From: Aquilaria yunnanensis
Lineage: Eukaryota; Streptophyta; Magnoliopsida; Malvales; Thymelaeaceae
DNA: 64,000 nucleotides
Reading direction: 5' to 3'
NCBI GenBank assembly: GCA_039654915.1
Contig: CM077594.1
Coordinates: 48,065,001-48,129,000, forward strand
How positions within the stretch are numbered: the stretch's first letter is position 1; every line of letters begins with the position of its first letter. A program made the translations under genes and the position numbers. The notes below the pieces were generated by a model. That model saw only the letters and a list, made by a program, of their open reading frames with translations, ran no database searches and was not told the DNA's origin. Below are positions 11,401 to 23,778 of this stretch, one piece after another.

Positions 11401-12240
11401 CAGAAAAGTCTCGCCTGGTATTTTCTCAGGGTGTGGGAGCTGTATATCCGGCCTGCCAACCTCCTGTCAAGTATTTATTTCCTGTATATATAGGAATACC
11501 TAGCCCGTTCAGATCATGACACGTGTGCGGTCGGATGCTCCTGAACGTCTGGGCGTAGGGGACAGATAGTTGGTAACTAGATGGCCTCGAGCCTTGTGCT
11601 GAGACGGGCCATGATATGATTCTGATGGCGTCTGCGCGTCAGGGCAACTTTTTACGTCTGTGGTGGGACGTGTCAGAGGCTTCCTTAAATGCTTCCTTAA
11701 ATGCGCCTGCCGTACTCCCGAGGTCCCTGGGCGAGGTCGTCCTCTAGTTCGGACAGAGCCTCTTCAGGAAGCCTACCCTCAGTTCGGGGGTTCCCAGTTC
11801 CAGGGGGTTCCGCCTTCGGGGATATCATATTCGGGCAGCAATGTCTGGTGCCACTTTTCCGAAGGCGCGCTGTTCACAACCTTGGGGGGCGAATGGAGTC
11901 CTCAAGTTTTACTGGCGTGCCGAGGCTCGGAGCTCTCAGGCTATCTCCCGAGGTGCATGATTCCACCTATTCCCGGGAAGCGCCAGTTCTTCTGGCCATT
12001 GTTGTGGCAGGGTATTCGGCCAGATTGAGGCGATAGCCTTTGGCTATCACTAAATAACCTCGATCTCACCAGCAATCCAAACATATACTCCGACGCTATC
12101 ATTTCATCAGGGAGATCATCGAGAGGGGTGATGTAAGGATATGCAGGACTTCGACAGATAGCAACATTGCTGATCCACTGACAAAGCCCCTTACGCAGCA
12201 AAAGCATGATAGCCATTCTAGGTCTGTTGGTATTAGATAG
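8442..12240 (+). pseudogene. Copia pol of element H (IN-RT-RNase H), degenerate
   Basis: The order is pre-integrase (FWHCHLGHINETRISKLH, with a Leu-Gly-Lys segment in place of one zinc Cys), integrase core (DVCGPM, FTDDFSRYGYVYL, TPQWNGVSERRNRTLL), RT (KMDVKIAFLNGKL, YGLKQASRS, YVDDILLIG) and RNase H (GYTDASFQSD, DSEYIAASDALKEA). Lesions are a TGA at 9138-9140, a one-base frame loss near 9940, a TGA near 10007, a TAG at 10286-10288, the solo LTR at 11183-12048 and a TAA just after it. The frame ends at 12240. Not functional. Confidence 0.85.
11183..12048 (-). mobile_element. Solo LTR of the F family (minus) in element H
   Basis: On the plus strand it runs from TGATGGCCTAAGGCC to GGCTATCA, the reverse complement of a full F-type LTR with both ends intact. 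Flanks are CTAAG (11178-11182) and CTAAA (12049-12053), a five-base duplication with one mismatch. It splits RNase H of H. Its intact end shows that F LTRs finish in GGCCATCA, which the 3' LTR of F lacks. Confidence 0.88.
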
Positions 12241-12268
12241 ATGATTGGCTTTAGTGCAAGTGGGAGAT

Positions 12269-13648
12269 TGTTAATGTTGTGCCCAAAAGCTAATCATGAG
12301 ATGATTGTATTTTGGCACATTGAGTCATGATATTTTATTAAGGCATTAATCCAGCAATTATGTTTGTTGTTTTGTTTCTGCGTAACTTAACAAACATAAT
12401 TGTAACCCTAGAATAATGATATTCTTAAACATCCCTGGTCTAGTATTATTGTGGAGCGGGTTGCAATAATACATAATGACTAGGATTTGTGGAGACTAAT
12501 ATGAGATATGTAGTCTACATATGGGTACAAGTTGTACAACTTGTGTACTGGACCGACCCACCATGAGAACACTACATGGATCGTTATATGAGTGTCATAA
12601 GTGATTCTCATAGTGATCATGGTATATGTAGTCCTTCGACCTAAGATCGTCAAGGTTCCCTACATGTGAGTTACATACTTTGATACTTTCCTTTGTTGCT
12701 CGTAACTAAGTGAACTTGAAGGAGGTCATTGGGTATGTCATATATCATGCAGAGGGATTTGTATGATCAAGATCGGATTTGTCCCTCCTATGTAATGGGA
12801 GTGATATCTTCGAGCCCCTTGATAAAGTAAGACTTAGAAAAATGCATGGCCATGCTCGGACGAGTTGATATACGATATCAATGTCATCAGTTTAAGTTGG
12901 TCTACTCGGTAATCAAGAAACCAAAGATTGGGCGATATGAGAGTGACACATTCCATGTCTTGTGCTTAGTCTTGCTATCTTGGACAAAGGGACAATAGCA
13001 TAAATCGGTGATGATCATAAAGGTTTAGTCGAATCATCGACAATCTTGTCACTTGGGTAGCAATGATGTGTTGCTAGACACCACTCATTGCTTATGATCA
13101 TAAATGTGATTTATGATCAATGCCAACGTGGCAAGAGCCTATTGGGTCACACACATAGAGCTATTTGGATCATTAGAGTGCATGGGCTAATTATTTGGGT
13201 TATGGTTTCACTTTAATTTCGTATTAATAATGGGCCCAAGAGTTGAGATATTATTAAGCCCATAGGCCTGGAAGTTGAGTCTCACTATAACTACAACTTT
13301 TAAGTGAGAAATTCGCAGGTGTCCTTGCCCTAGCCTCCCAAAAAGGACAGCCGCACTCTTCTCTTGCAATTCCTTGGAGGACGCAAGCTAGCACTACAAG
13401 CGCAAGATAAACTCATCTGCCGGGACGTGGTGGAAGCGTGGTGATCCTGAGAGGCTCGTGTGGATACCATATAGAGCCTGAACACGTCAACTGTTCAGGT
13501 TTAGTGATTCGACTCTACAGTTGAGTGAGAGATCTCAACCAAAAATTAGGTATGAAATTTTTTGAACACCCAGTTTACCCCATTTCACTTGGATCCTGGA
13601 GGGTTTCAGTTAAATTCTGCTGCGCTGTTTGGCTCCCGAAAGCCAACA
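12269..13648 (+). mobile_element. 3' LTR of element H (1380 bp)
   Basis: It begins TGTTAATGTTGTGCCC just after a purine-rich stretch (GCAAGTGGGAGAT) and ends in CCAACA. Full-length relatives are the solo LTRs at 21039-22456 and 48876-50254, with a fragment at 53032-53421. Confidence 0.85.
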
Positions 13649-14524
13649 CGTGGCTCCTGCATTCTTAAGCCCGAAGGGTATTCTAATATAGCAGTATGTA
13701 CCAGCTTCGGTGATGAAGGTAGTTTTTTCTTCATCTTCGGGGTCCATCTTGATTTGATGATACCCACTGAAGGCGTCGAGGAAGCTAGGGAGGCCATACT
13801 CGGTGGTTGAGTCAACCAACTGGTCTATTGGGGGCAGAGGATACGAATCCTTAGGACAAACATCGTTCACGTTTAGGAAGTCGATGCACATTGGGAGTTT
13901 GTCACTCCCTTCTTTCGTGGCGATAACCATGTTACTAAGCCATTCGGGATATTTGACTTCCCGTATTACGTTTGCCTCCATCAACCTTTGGATTTTGGCT
14001 TTCACGAAGTTGTTCTTGTGTGCTGAAAGGCTTCTCTTTTTATGGCGAACAGGCTTCACGTCAAGGCGTATCTTAAGACTATGCTGGATTATGCAAGGGT
14101 CTACCCTTGGCATGTCCTTCGGCAAGTAGGCAAATAGATCTTTATTCATTAAAAGGAAAGATACAAGCTTTTGCTTGTCACCTTCGGCCAAATGTTTCCC
14201 CATACGGGTACTACGGCCCGGGACACGCTCTACACTTTCAGTTTCCATTTTTTCCAAATCGCTTTTCTCTCATTCTGTAGCCTCTTTGGCCGGTATGCCC
14301 TTGTTTTCTGAGTTCTTCATGTGCACTTTCATCAGGCTCTATCTCGCCCTTACGAAGACCTTCTGAACCTCATCTTGGTCAATAATTATCTCTGTGTCCC
14401 CCTCCTTCGTCACGAAGCTGACCGTCAGGTACTTTACATCTGGTCGGATGTGAAAGTTCCCTTGAGTTTGCCTTCTAAGGATTGCATTGTATGAAGAGGG
14501 GACATCAATCACTATGAACCTGGT
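13649..14524 (-). pseudogene. Protease end and N-terminal RT of element B
   Basis: Minus-strand remnant homologous to F gag-pol. It carries the protease C-terminus (IDVPSSYNAIL), the linker, then RT with VIREVKYPEWLSNMVIATKE, CPKDSYPLPPIDQLVD and FLDAFSGYHQIKMDPEDEEK, ending GLKNAGAT at the H insertion. The frame has a stop upstream of the RT and substitutions such as LPMCIDF for LRMCIDF. The rest of RT, both RNase H domains and integrase are missing. Confidence 0.85.
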
Positions 14525-16008
14525 TGTTACCCACTCCGGGGTAGTCCAATTATGGTACCAAAAATGTGCATTTTGACTCCCAGGATTGGTAATGTTCTGT
14601 AGGCCATCAGAACACTACCCTTAGTGTGCATACCCAAGTGGCCCTCTTGGGCACTATGTAAACACATGCAAATTGGTCCAACCATCACACACATATTCAC
14701 ATTTCATGCACGCCATGGCAGCAAAGAAGGAAAACACTAGCACAAGTCTTAATCTTCGCTACCACACATTAGGCAATCTTGTTAGGTTCTAGTGACCAGG
14801 CACTGCACCTGTAACTTCCACTAATAAACTGTATCATTCTAGCCACATACCCTCCTGTTTTCCTTGCCCCATTATCAAGTATAGACTTAGAGCAAACAAG
14901 GAAATTTTTTTTCCATCAATAGCCCACCTATGGACCAAGTTATGGATTTTTTAAGTTGGTTACAAAATTATGACCAAATGAACAGTAACTCAGCCAACTT
15001 TGCAAGGCCGTATCTTTGGGTACAGGGCTCTAACTCCAGAAATTCGAAAGCCCAGTTAACCGTCTAGATGTCCTCTAGGTGTGGTCGAAATTTCATACCA
15101 ACATTCATTCTACACAAGGAACTACAATCTCTTTCTTTTAATAACTTTATGTGGCCAAAACAGAATTTACAAGTAAGCAGCCCATCATTCACACTTAGGC
15201 AGCTTTGCACCACATCACTTACATAGCCGAAACATTACTCAAATGTTCACATACTTGTCTCATTTTACATACGCTACATGTTCATGCATAATGCACTACA
15301 ATATGGTCTTAACTCAGCTAAATACACACCCTAAATTATAGGAGGTCTTGAGAGACAATGGACCCCAAAAACAGGATACTAGATAGCTGCTGCACAACAC
15401 AATAAGTATCACCATTAAAAATACCAAATGTGCTACTAAAATCACCAAACCTTCCAGATAATAACTAGACATATGGAAGTTCATGTACCTAAAATTGTAG
15501 ATTAAAAATCAAACAAAAAATGTTAGTTTGAAGGTGATCTTTCAGCTGGACATGAAATGATAGAATTGAGGGGAGTAAGTTTCATTGAGAAACTTAGTAA
15601 GGGTAGCACTTGGATTCACTAGGGAATGTAACCATCATTAAACCCTGCATCAAAAGACACTAAAAAAAAAACCATAGTGCATATATACAAGATATAGCAA
15701 CCAAATGCAGCAGCCATTCACAACCAACAAAAACATGAAATGCAGTAGCAACAATAACCATAGATTAGTCCATAAAACACATAATAAACTTAAGTAAATC
15801 ACTATGGCAGCCCGCCTCAAGCTAATGCTTGGTCTTAGGAGAATTTTAACAGTAGTTAGTACTAACTTTGGGCTCTAGAAACCCTCATTTCACTGCCATC
15901 TTTGTACACTTGACAGTAGGTCACAAAACCTTCAATAAGTGCATTCCCCTCACTAAGCTTGGTTCATCAAGCTCATGGCTCTCTTTGAAGCTTAGCCCTA
16001 GCTCCATG

Positions 16009-19000
16009 TGTCACCCACTCCGGGGTAGTCTAGTTATGGTGCCAAAACTGTGCATTTAGACTCCCATGATTGGTAATGTTCTGTAGGCCATCAGAACACT
16101 ACCCTTAGTGTGCATACCCAAGTGGCCCTCTTGGGCACTATGTAAATACATGCATATTGGTCAAACCATCACACACATATTCACATTGCATGCACGCCAT
16201 GGCAGCAAAGAAGGAAAACACTAGCACAAGTCTTAGTTTTGGCTTCCATACATTAGGCAATCTTGTTAAGTTCTAGTGGCCAGTTACTGCTCCTGTAACT
16301 TCCACTAATAAACTGTATCATTCTAGCCACATAGCTTATGCGAACCCCTATAGTATAATGACCATGAAACGCGCCCAAGATGTGATTCAAGCTCCAGAAG
16401 ACATCAAAAAGACTAGGTTTGAAACCCCCACCCCTAATCAACCTGTGATTAGAAACAAGAAGTATAGAACTCCAAGAACACAAGCACACTTGTGCACCAA
16501 GGCAGTCCGCCAAGAACCAAAGAGAAAACCTCTCCAAAGAGCAATATTATTTTGGCAATAATCTATGTGTGTACATCCAGAATATGTGCCTTTATATAGG
16601 CCTAAACTAGGGTAAAAGACTCAGCAAAATTCGCAGCCCAAGTCACCTAGGAAACCTAGTTACAAAGGACTCAAGAAAACCGAGTCAAACTAGGATTCCT
16701 ATACCCTTTTAACACATGTTTAAGGTGTGCAACGAATTCCATTTATCCTAAGTGACCTGAATCACTTGCATGGCCTAAATAACATCTTAAATAATGTAAA
16801 TAATCAGGAAAATAAAATAAAATACATTACAACACAAGATTGGCCATAAAAATCCCAAAATGGTCTCCTCAGGTGGTTCTTGCTTGTGTCTTCACCTTCA
16901 AGCCGAACTTCGAACTTGATGCAGCCATGATTTCTCAAAATGAAAAGCATGAAAGTTGTAGATCTCTTTCTTAGATTTGAAATGACACTTGAACCACACA
17001 AAACGTAGATCTAAAGCGAAAGATATGCCCAAAATACTGCAACTAGTTCTAAACCAGCGATAACTCGCAAATCGCGACTTTGAAGCTAAATTGGACCTCC
17101 TTAATGTGCAAATTGGGTTTGATGGTCTTCATATGATTTGTAGCTCCAGATGTTATCTTCCCAATGAATCAATAATTACTCAATTCTGATATGTTTAGCT
17201 CAAGATATGATTTTTCTACCAGAACATCACCAATCTGTCAAAATCCAAGCGTGAAGAGCACTAGTGAGCTCCTTAGCCTTTTTCCTTGTCAATGGTCCAC
17301 TAGTTATCTTCAATGGATCGTTGGCATCCTTGGTTATGCCTTCTTTGATCATATCAATAGACCCCTATTTTCTTTGTTCCATTATCAAGTATAGACTTAG
17401 AGAAAACCAAGGAATTTTGTTTTACATCAATAGCCCACCTATGGACCAAGTTATGGATTTTTTAACTTGGTTAAAAAATTCTGACCAAATGAACAGTAAT
17501 TCAGCCAACTTTGTAACATCATATATTTGGCTACAGGGCTCTAAATCCAGAAATTCCAAATCCCAGTTAACCCCCTAGATGTCCTCTAGGTGTGGTCAAA
17601 ATTTCATACCAAGGTTCATTCTACACAGGAAGATATTAAACTTTATGTCCAGAGTCAAAATTCTAGCAACTTTTGGACCATTTTGCCCATACAATTTTTC
17701 CAAACCATGCAAACACTTCATTCACAAGGGGAAATCCCTCCAAGGCTATCCCATACATGTCCATTACACATAGGAATCACATTCCCTTTCTTTTAACAAA
17801 TTTATGTGGCCAAAACAAAATTTACAAGTAAGCAGCCCATCATTCACACTTAGGCAGCTTTGCACCACATCACTTACATAGCCAAAACATTACTCAAATG
17901 TTCACATACTTGTCTCATTTTGCATACACTACATGTACATGCATACATGCACTACAATATGGTCTTAACTCAGCTAAATACACACCCTAGGTTACAGGAG
18001 GTCCTGAGACACAATGGACTCCAAAACAGGATGCTGGACAGCTGCTGCACAACACAGTAAGTACCACCATTAAAAATACCAAATGTGCTCCTAAAATCAC
18101 CAACATTTCCAAATCACAAATACACATATGGAAGTTCATGTACCTGAAATTTCAGATCAAACTCAAACAACAAAGGTTAGTTTGAAGGTGATCTTTCAGC
18201 AAGACCTAAAATAACAGAATTGAGGGGAGTATGTTTCATTGAGAAACTTAGTAAGGGTAGCACTTGGATTCAATAGGCAATGTAACCATCATTAAAACCT
18301 GCATCCAAAGACACTAAAACACCAAAACCACAATGCATATATACAAGATATAGCAACCAAATGCAGTAGCCAAACACAAACAACAAGCACATGAAATGTG
18401 GCAGCAGCATATACCATAGGTTAGTCCATAAACATGTAATAAACTTAACCAAATCACTATGGCAGCCCTCCTCAAGCTAATGCTTGGTCTTAGGAGGTTT
18501 TTAACACTAGTTAGTACTAACTTTGGGCTCTAGAAACCCTCATTTCACTGCCATCTTTGTGCACTTGACAATAGGTCACAAAACCTTCAATAAGTGCACT
18601 CCCCTTAGTAAGCTTGGTTCATCAAGCTCATGGCTCTCTTCCAAGCTTAGCCATAGCTCCATGGATGTTTGAAAATATAGAAAACAACCCATGAGAGCAA
18701 GAGAACCCTTACCTTGATGGGTATGCTGAAATTGGAGCTTGATCCTAGGTGCACTCAAGCAATAGCACCAAATAGCTTCCAATTGTGCTTCCTTGACTTC
18801 AATTGCAAGTAGTTTTGAGTTTGAAGGTTTGGTGGCTATGGAGAAAGTGTGGAGGAGAGGGCTGGCTTTCTTTTTGCTGGTGGAGGCCGAAATTTAGATA
18901 GCAAAGGTGGTCTTGACTACTTAAATAGTCAAAAGTACACTAAACACACTTAAGTAGTCTTAACCTTGTCTTATGTCATTTTCCTTGCTACAAGACTATG

Positions 19001-19487
19001 GTTTCTTAGTCTTAATCTCTTGGCCCACATTTGACCATCCTTTTCTTCCTTTAGCAGGCCTCCTTATGTAGGATAACCCCACAAAACTTCCATTTGACTT
19101 AAGTCATAGACATACACATCTTAAGGCCCACATTAGAACACTTAGGTCCTTTATGCCTTTTTGTGTTTTCTTTGTCCTTAGTTGTCTTCCCTAAGCAATT
19201 TGGACCTCCAATAGAACTTTCATACCATTCATATCCTTCCCATAACTTTCCAAATCTCCTTTGTGAAAGTTTTGCAATTGAGTGCCTGAATTTCCAAAAT
19301 CTTACAAACAAGCAATCCTTAAGGCCTTTCTTGGGGACCAAGTTACCAACTTGGAACACTTTTAAGGAGGTGTTGATCATACCTTTTACCCCCCACACTA
19401 CAATCACTATGGTTAGAATTACACAATATAATGGTTTTTAGCCATTATGACACACTTGTAATTCTCCCATTTTGTGAGGTGGTAACA
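16009..19487 (-). mobile_element. D-LTR 2: solo LTR inside D-LTR 1, TSD CCATG
   Basis: It runs from TGTCACCCACTCC to GGTGGTAACA on the plus strand and is flanked by CCATG on both sides (16004-16008 and 19488-19492). D-LTR 1 resumes exactly after the second CCATG. It is about 1 kb longer than its relatives because of the insertion at 16352-17360. Confidence 0.88.
16352..17360. mobile_element. Unidentified 1009-bp insertion in D-LTR 2
   Basis: The other D-LTR copies lack this block. It is bordered by the direct repeat ACCCCTAT (16344-16351 and 17361-17368). The ends (AGTATAATGACC and ATATCAATAG) are not TG/CA and show no convincing inverted repeat. A minus-strand CCTATATAAA box lies at 16591-16600, and no coding region is seen. 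It could be a DNA transposon with an 8-bp duplication or part of an LTR. I do not recognize the family. Confidence 0.5.
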
Positions 19488-20351
19488 CCATGTATGTTTG
19501 AAAATTTCAGAAAATAGTCCATGAGAGCAAGAGACCCTCTACCTTGATGGGTATGCTGAAATTGGAGATTGATCCTAGGTGCACTCAAGCAATAGCACCA
19601 AATAGCTTCCAATTGTGCTTCCTTGACTTCAATTGCAAGTAGTTTTCAGTTTGAAGGTATGGTGGCTATGGAGGAAGTATGACTGTGTTCTTAGGCTGGG
19701 GGAGGATGAAAATGAGAGAGGGATAAGTGATTTGGCCACCTAAATGGCCCTAAATGAGCTTAAGGGCACCAAAACACACTTAACAAGTTTAGCCTTGCTT
19801 TATGTTATTTTCCTTCTCACTAATTATGGTTTCTTTGTCTTAAACTCAATGGTACACATTTGCCCAAAATTTTTGACTAATTATCAAGTCTTGGCTGCCT
19901 CCCCCAAGGCGTGATAACCCCAATATCCCACCCTTATACTTAAGTCAAAAGCTTGAACACCTTAAGGTTTACACTAGGACATTTAGGTCCTTATTGCCTT
20001 TAGTGTTTCCTTTGTCCAAACTTGTCTTCCATGAGTAATTTGGACCTCCAATAGCACTTTCATACCATTTATGTCCTTCCCATAACTCTCCAAGTCTTTT
20101 TCTTGAGAATTTTACAATTGAGTACTCAAATTTTTGAAACCTTACAAAAAAGTCCATAGGTTGCTTGACAAACAAGCAATCCTTAAGGCTTTTCTTGGGG
20201 GCCAAGTTACCAACTTGGAACACTTTTAAAGAGGTGTTGATCATGCCTTTTACCCTCCACACTTCAATCACTATGGTGAGAATTACACAATATAATGGTT
20301 TTTAGCCATTATGACATACTTGTAATTCTCCCATTTTGTGAGGTGGTAACA

Positions 20352-23300
20352 TTGTTCATGGCTAAGGTGAAGAGCTCTCCATTGTTCTCAACTGCAGTTC
20401 CCCCTATCATCAGAGGTAGGTCAATCCTCCCGAGGACAGGAAGTTCGGAAGGACCTGTAACAGGTTTGAGGTCATTTTTCGTGATGCCCAAACTTGGCAA
20501 CAGGTGGGAAAATAGGACATCGGCATTGGACCCATCATCCAGGAGCATTCTTTTTATGTCCCAACTCCTAATCCTTGCCATAACAAGGAGTGGTTCATCA
20601 TGTGGGAAAACTACGGTAGACCCATCTTTTCGAACGAGCTTGTTTGATGGGTCACCGAATTCCATCAGCGAGATCTCCCTGGCTTTCCTTTTCCTCTCTG
20701 CCGAAGGTAGTCCCGTGGTGATTGTCTAGATTACTCCAGCTGATGGTGGAGGATTCTTCTTGGGACTTCTGTTCTTACGTCGGTCAGAATTGTAGTCCTC
20801 ATCTTCCTTTCTTTCTTGCTCCCTCCTTCCCCTGGAAGAGGGTATCTGTAGGTACCTGCGAAGTTGGCCCTGCTTGATCAGGGACTAGATGTACTTCCTA
20901 AGTTCGAAGCAATACTCAGTGTTATGATCATCATCCCGATGGAATTGACAGAATTTCTTCATATTTTTCTTGCTTTCCGAGGTCATGCCCTTCGGTCATT
21001 GGATCTCGGTGCCTTGTCTTTCCATTGCCAGTAGTATGTATTGGGTTTTAGGAGCCAAACAGTGCAGCGGAATTTAATCAAAACCCTGCAGGATCCAAGT
21101 GAAACGGGTTAAATCGGGTGTTCAAAAATTTGCATACCTAATTTTCGGTTAAGATCTCTCACTTAACTATAGAGTCGAATCACAAAACCTGAACAGTTGA
21201 TGTGTTCAGGCTCTCTATGGTATCCACACAAGCCTCTCAGGATCACCACACTTCCACCACATCCCGGCAGATGCGTTTCTCTTGTGCTCACAGTGCTAGC
21301 TTACGTCCTCCAAGGAATTGCAAGAGAAGAGTACGGCTATCCATTTGGGACGCTAGGGCAAGGAGACCTGTGAATTTCTCACTAAAAGTTGTATCTATAG
21401 TGAGACTCAACTTCCAGGCCTAATGGGTTTCAAAGCCCTAAGCCAATTAGGCTTTAATTTAGGGCTTAATAATGGCTCAACTATTGGGTGCATTATTAAT
21501 ACGAAATTATTGTGAAACCAAAACCCAAATTGTTAGCCCATGTACTCTAATGATCCTAATAGCTCTATGTGTGCGACCCAATAGGTTCTTACCACGTTGG
21601 CAATGATCATAAATCACATTTATGATCATTAGCAATGAACGGTGTCTAGCAACACATCATTGCTACCCAAGTGACAAGATTTTCGATGATTCGACTAAAC
21701 CTTTATGATCATCACCGATATATGCTATTGTCCTTTTGTCCAAGATATTAAGACTAAGCACGAGACATGGAATGTGTCACTCTTGTATAGTCCAATCTTT
21801 GGTTTCTTGATTACCGAGTAGACCAACTTAAACTAATGACATTGATATCGTATATCAACTCATCCGAGAATGGCCATGCATTTTTCTAAGTCTGACTCTA
21901 TCAAGGGGCCCAAAGATATCACTCCCATTACATAGGATGGAAAAATCCCATCTTAATCATACAAATCCCTCCGCATCATATTTGGCATACCCAATGACCT
22001 CCTTCAAGTTCACTTAGTTACGAGCAACAAAGCAAAGTATCAAAGTATGTGACTCACATGTAAGGAACCTTGATGATGTTAGGTCGAAGAACTACATATA
22101 CCATGATCACTAAGAGAATCACTTATGACACTGATATAACGATCCATGTAGTGTTCTCATGGTGGGTCGGTCCAGTACACAAGTTCTCAAACTTGTACCC
22201 ATATGTAGACTACATATCTCATATTAGTCTCCACATATGCTAGTCATTATGTATTATTGCATCCCGCTCCACAATAATACTAGACCAAGGACATTTGAGA
22301 ATATCATTATTCTACGGTTACAATTATGTTTATTACGTTATGTAGAAACAAAACAACAAACATAATTGCTAGATTAATACCTTAATAAAATATCATGACT
22401 GAATGTGCAAAAAATACAATCATCTCATGATTGGCTTTTTGGGCACAACACTAACAGTATGTTCATTCTCGTGGTGTTCAAGGGGGTGAACGTCACTGGC
22501 TTCTCCCTCTCTGCTTTCGAGGTCTTCTTCCACCTTTGGTTGGATACCAAGATTGGTTGTCCTGTCCATCGGGGCGCATGTGTTCAAACTTTGGCCCTCC
22601 CATCCTATGCTCCTCAGCTGTCATGTGTTGTTCTGCCCTTCGGTAGAATTCTCCAAGGGTATCCGGGGGGTCTTTAGAGAACTTGTAGAAGAGTTATGAG
22701 TCTCTCCGATGTCCCCTTATCATGGTGAGGATGCATATTTCAGGACGAAGGTCCGGCACACTTAGGGCTTCACAATTGAACCTTTCGACATAGTTGCAAA
22801 TGGCCTCCCATTTCTTTGCGCTAAATCAAACATCTGAATGGGCATCTTCACCGTCGGCCTACTGCCGATGAACTGCTGCATGAACGCCGTGGATACGTCT
22901 TGGAAGCTCATTATAGTTCCAAGGGTGAGGGAGTTATACCACGCGGTTGCTGGGCCGGAGAGGGTGACCTCAAAGCACTTGCAAAAGGTAGCGTCATCGG
23001 CACCGTGTAGCACCATACTACGCCTGTACTTGATTAGGTGGGCTTGAGGGTCACTAAGCCCATCATAGGTTTCCAAGCAAGGCACCCGAAAATCACTTCG
23101 CATTGGTGTTTCCACCACTATCCAGACGAAGGCTGACCCTTCTCCGGTAAAGGTCTCAGATAACCTTGACCAGACAGGCTTTCAAGCGATCTGCCTCTCC
23201 ACTTTCTCTAACCTCTCTATGACCTTTTCCATGAGGATGGCGGCGCTGGGGTCTTCCCGCTGCCTGGAGGCCTCCAGAAATGGAGAATGATGCCTCCTTT

Positions 23301-23760
23301 TTGGGGAGTAACTTTGGCGATGGAAGGATTGTGACCTCTCTTCCGGTGAAGAACTTCACCGGTGAGAAGCCCTAGCCCCTTGGACCCCGTTTCTCCAGTA
23401 CGTCAACCTCTGGAAGGTACATCCTCCGTTGAGGACTCATCTCGAAAGTCCCCACTCCCTGAACTCCGGTGAGTGGATTTCAGGCTTCTCTCCCGACGGT
23501 GAGCTGATGAAGAGGCTCTTCGGCCCGACGGTGGTTGTGACCACTTTTGGTCCAACTGTTGTGTCATTTCAGCCACGACAGAGTGTTTAAAATCATGTAG
23601 GAAGCTCATCATGATTGTTAAAGGATGTTTGTCCTCAGTTAAAAATGTCCCTGCGGCGGGTTGTTCGGTCGCCGGTTGATTCTCCGGTGCAGATGGGGAC
23701 TTCAAGAGTCCCTTATCCTTAGAACGTTGAGTCTCAACGACATCTACCTGAGGATAGTTT
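20352..23760 (-). pseudogene. gag and protease start of element B, interrupted by a solo LTR
   Basis: Minus-strand homologue of the N-terminal half of F gag-pol. From the right: N-terminal region with VVETQRSKDKG and SFLHDFKHSVVAEMTQQLDQ (23400-23770), gag core with DFRVPCLETYDGLSDPQAHL and GPATAWYNSLTLGT (22760-23120), zinc-binding CQFHRDDDHNTEYC region (about 20900-20970) and protease with LLDDGSNADVLFSHLLPSLG (20309-20665). Stops and small frame breaks occur throughout. The solo copia LTR (21039-22456) lies between the gag core and the zinc region, and D-LTR 1 follows the protease. Confidence 0.82.
21039..22456 (-). mobile_element. Solo copia LTR (minus) in gag of B, TSD GTATG
   Basis: It is the reverse complement of the H-type LTR, starting TATTGGGTTTTAGGAGCC (terminal TG changed to TA) and ending CAACACTAACA. 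GTATG flanks it on both sides (21034-21038 and 22457-22461). No internal region is present, so it is a solo LTR from recombination between two LTRs. Confidence 0.88.
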
Positions 23761-23776
23761 CCCACAGAAGGTGCCA
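23761..23776 (-). other. Primer-binding site of element B
   Basis: On the minus strand TGGCACCTTCTGTGGG lies two bases after the LTR end, in the same place as TGGCGCCGTCTGTGGG in F. It has two changes relative to F. Confidence 0.65.
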
Positions 23777-23778
23777 AA

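Larger units (their letters stand above)
8442..13648 (+). mobile_element. Element H: 5'-truncated Angela-like copia in element B
   Basis: A plus-strand Ty1/copia element lacking 5' LTR, gag and most of protease. It retains GAG-pre-integrase, integrase, RT, RNase H, purine tract and a 3' LTR (12269-13648). It interrupts the RT of B: the B frame resumes at 13649 right after GLKNAGAT. The missing 5' part went with several kb of B at the 8381-8441 junction. Protein style (YVDDILLIGND and the RNase H region) resembles the Angela lineage; this is recognition, not a search. Confidence 0.85.
14525..20351 (-). mobile_element. D-LTR 1: solo LTR of the element E family in B, split by D-LTR 2
   Basis: The left part is 14525-16008 and the right part 19493-20351. 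On the plus strand it goes from TGTTACCCACTCC to GGTGGTAACA, the reverse complement of the E LTR. The left flank reads CTGGT and the right TTGTT. If one AACA unit was lost by slippage at the left edge, a TTGTT duplication fits; this is an inference. No internal protein-coding region is present, so it is a solo LTR. Confidence 0.75.

Noticed and set aside
16352..17360. Calling the 1-kb insertion a hAT element from its 8-bp repeats
   Set aside because: No terminal inverted repeats or transposase fragment are visible; family left open.
14525..20351. Reading the D-LTR blocks as MITEs, LINE remnants or host introns
   Set aside because: The same sequence bounds element E with primer site and purine tract in the right places, so it is an LTR.
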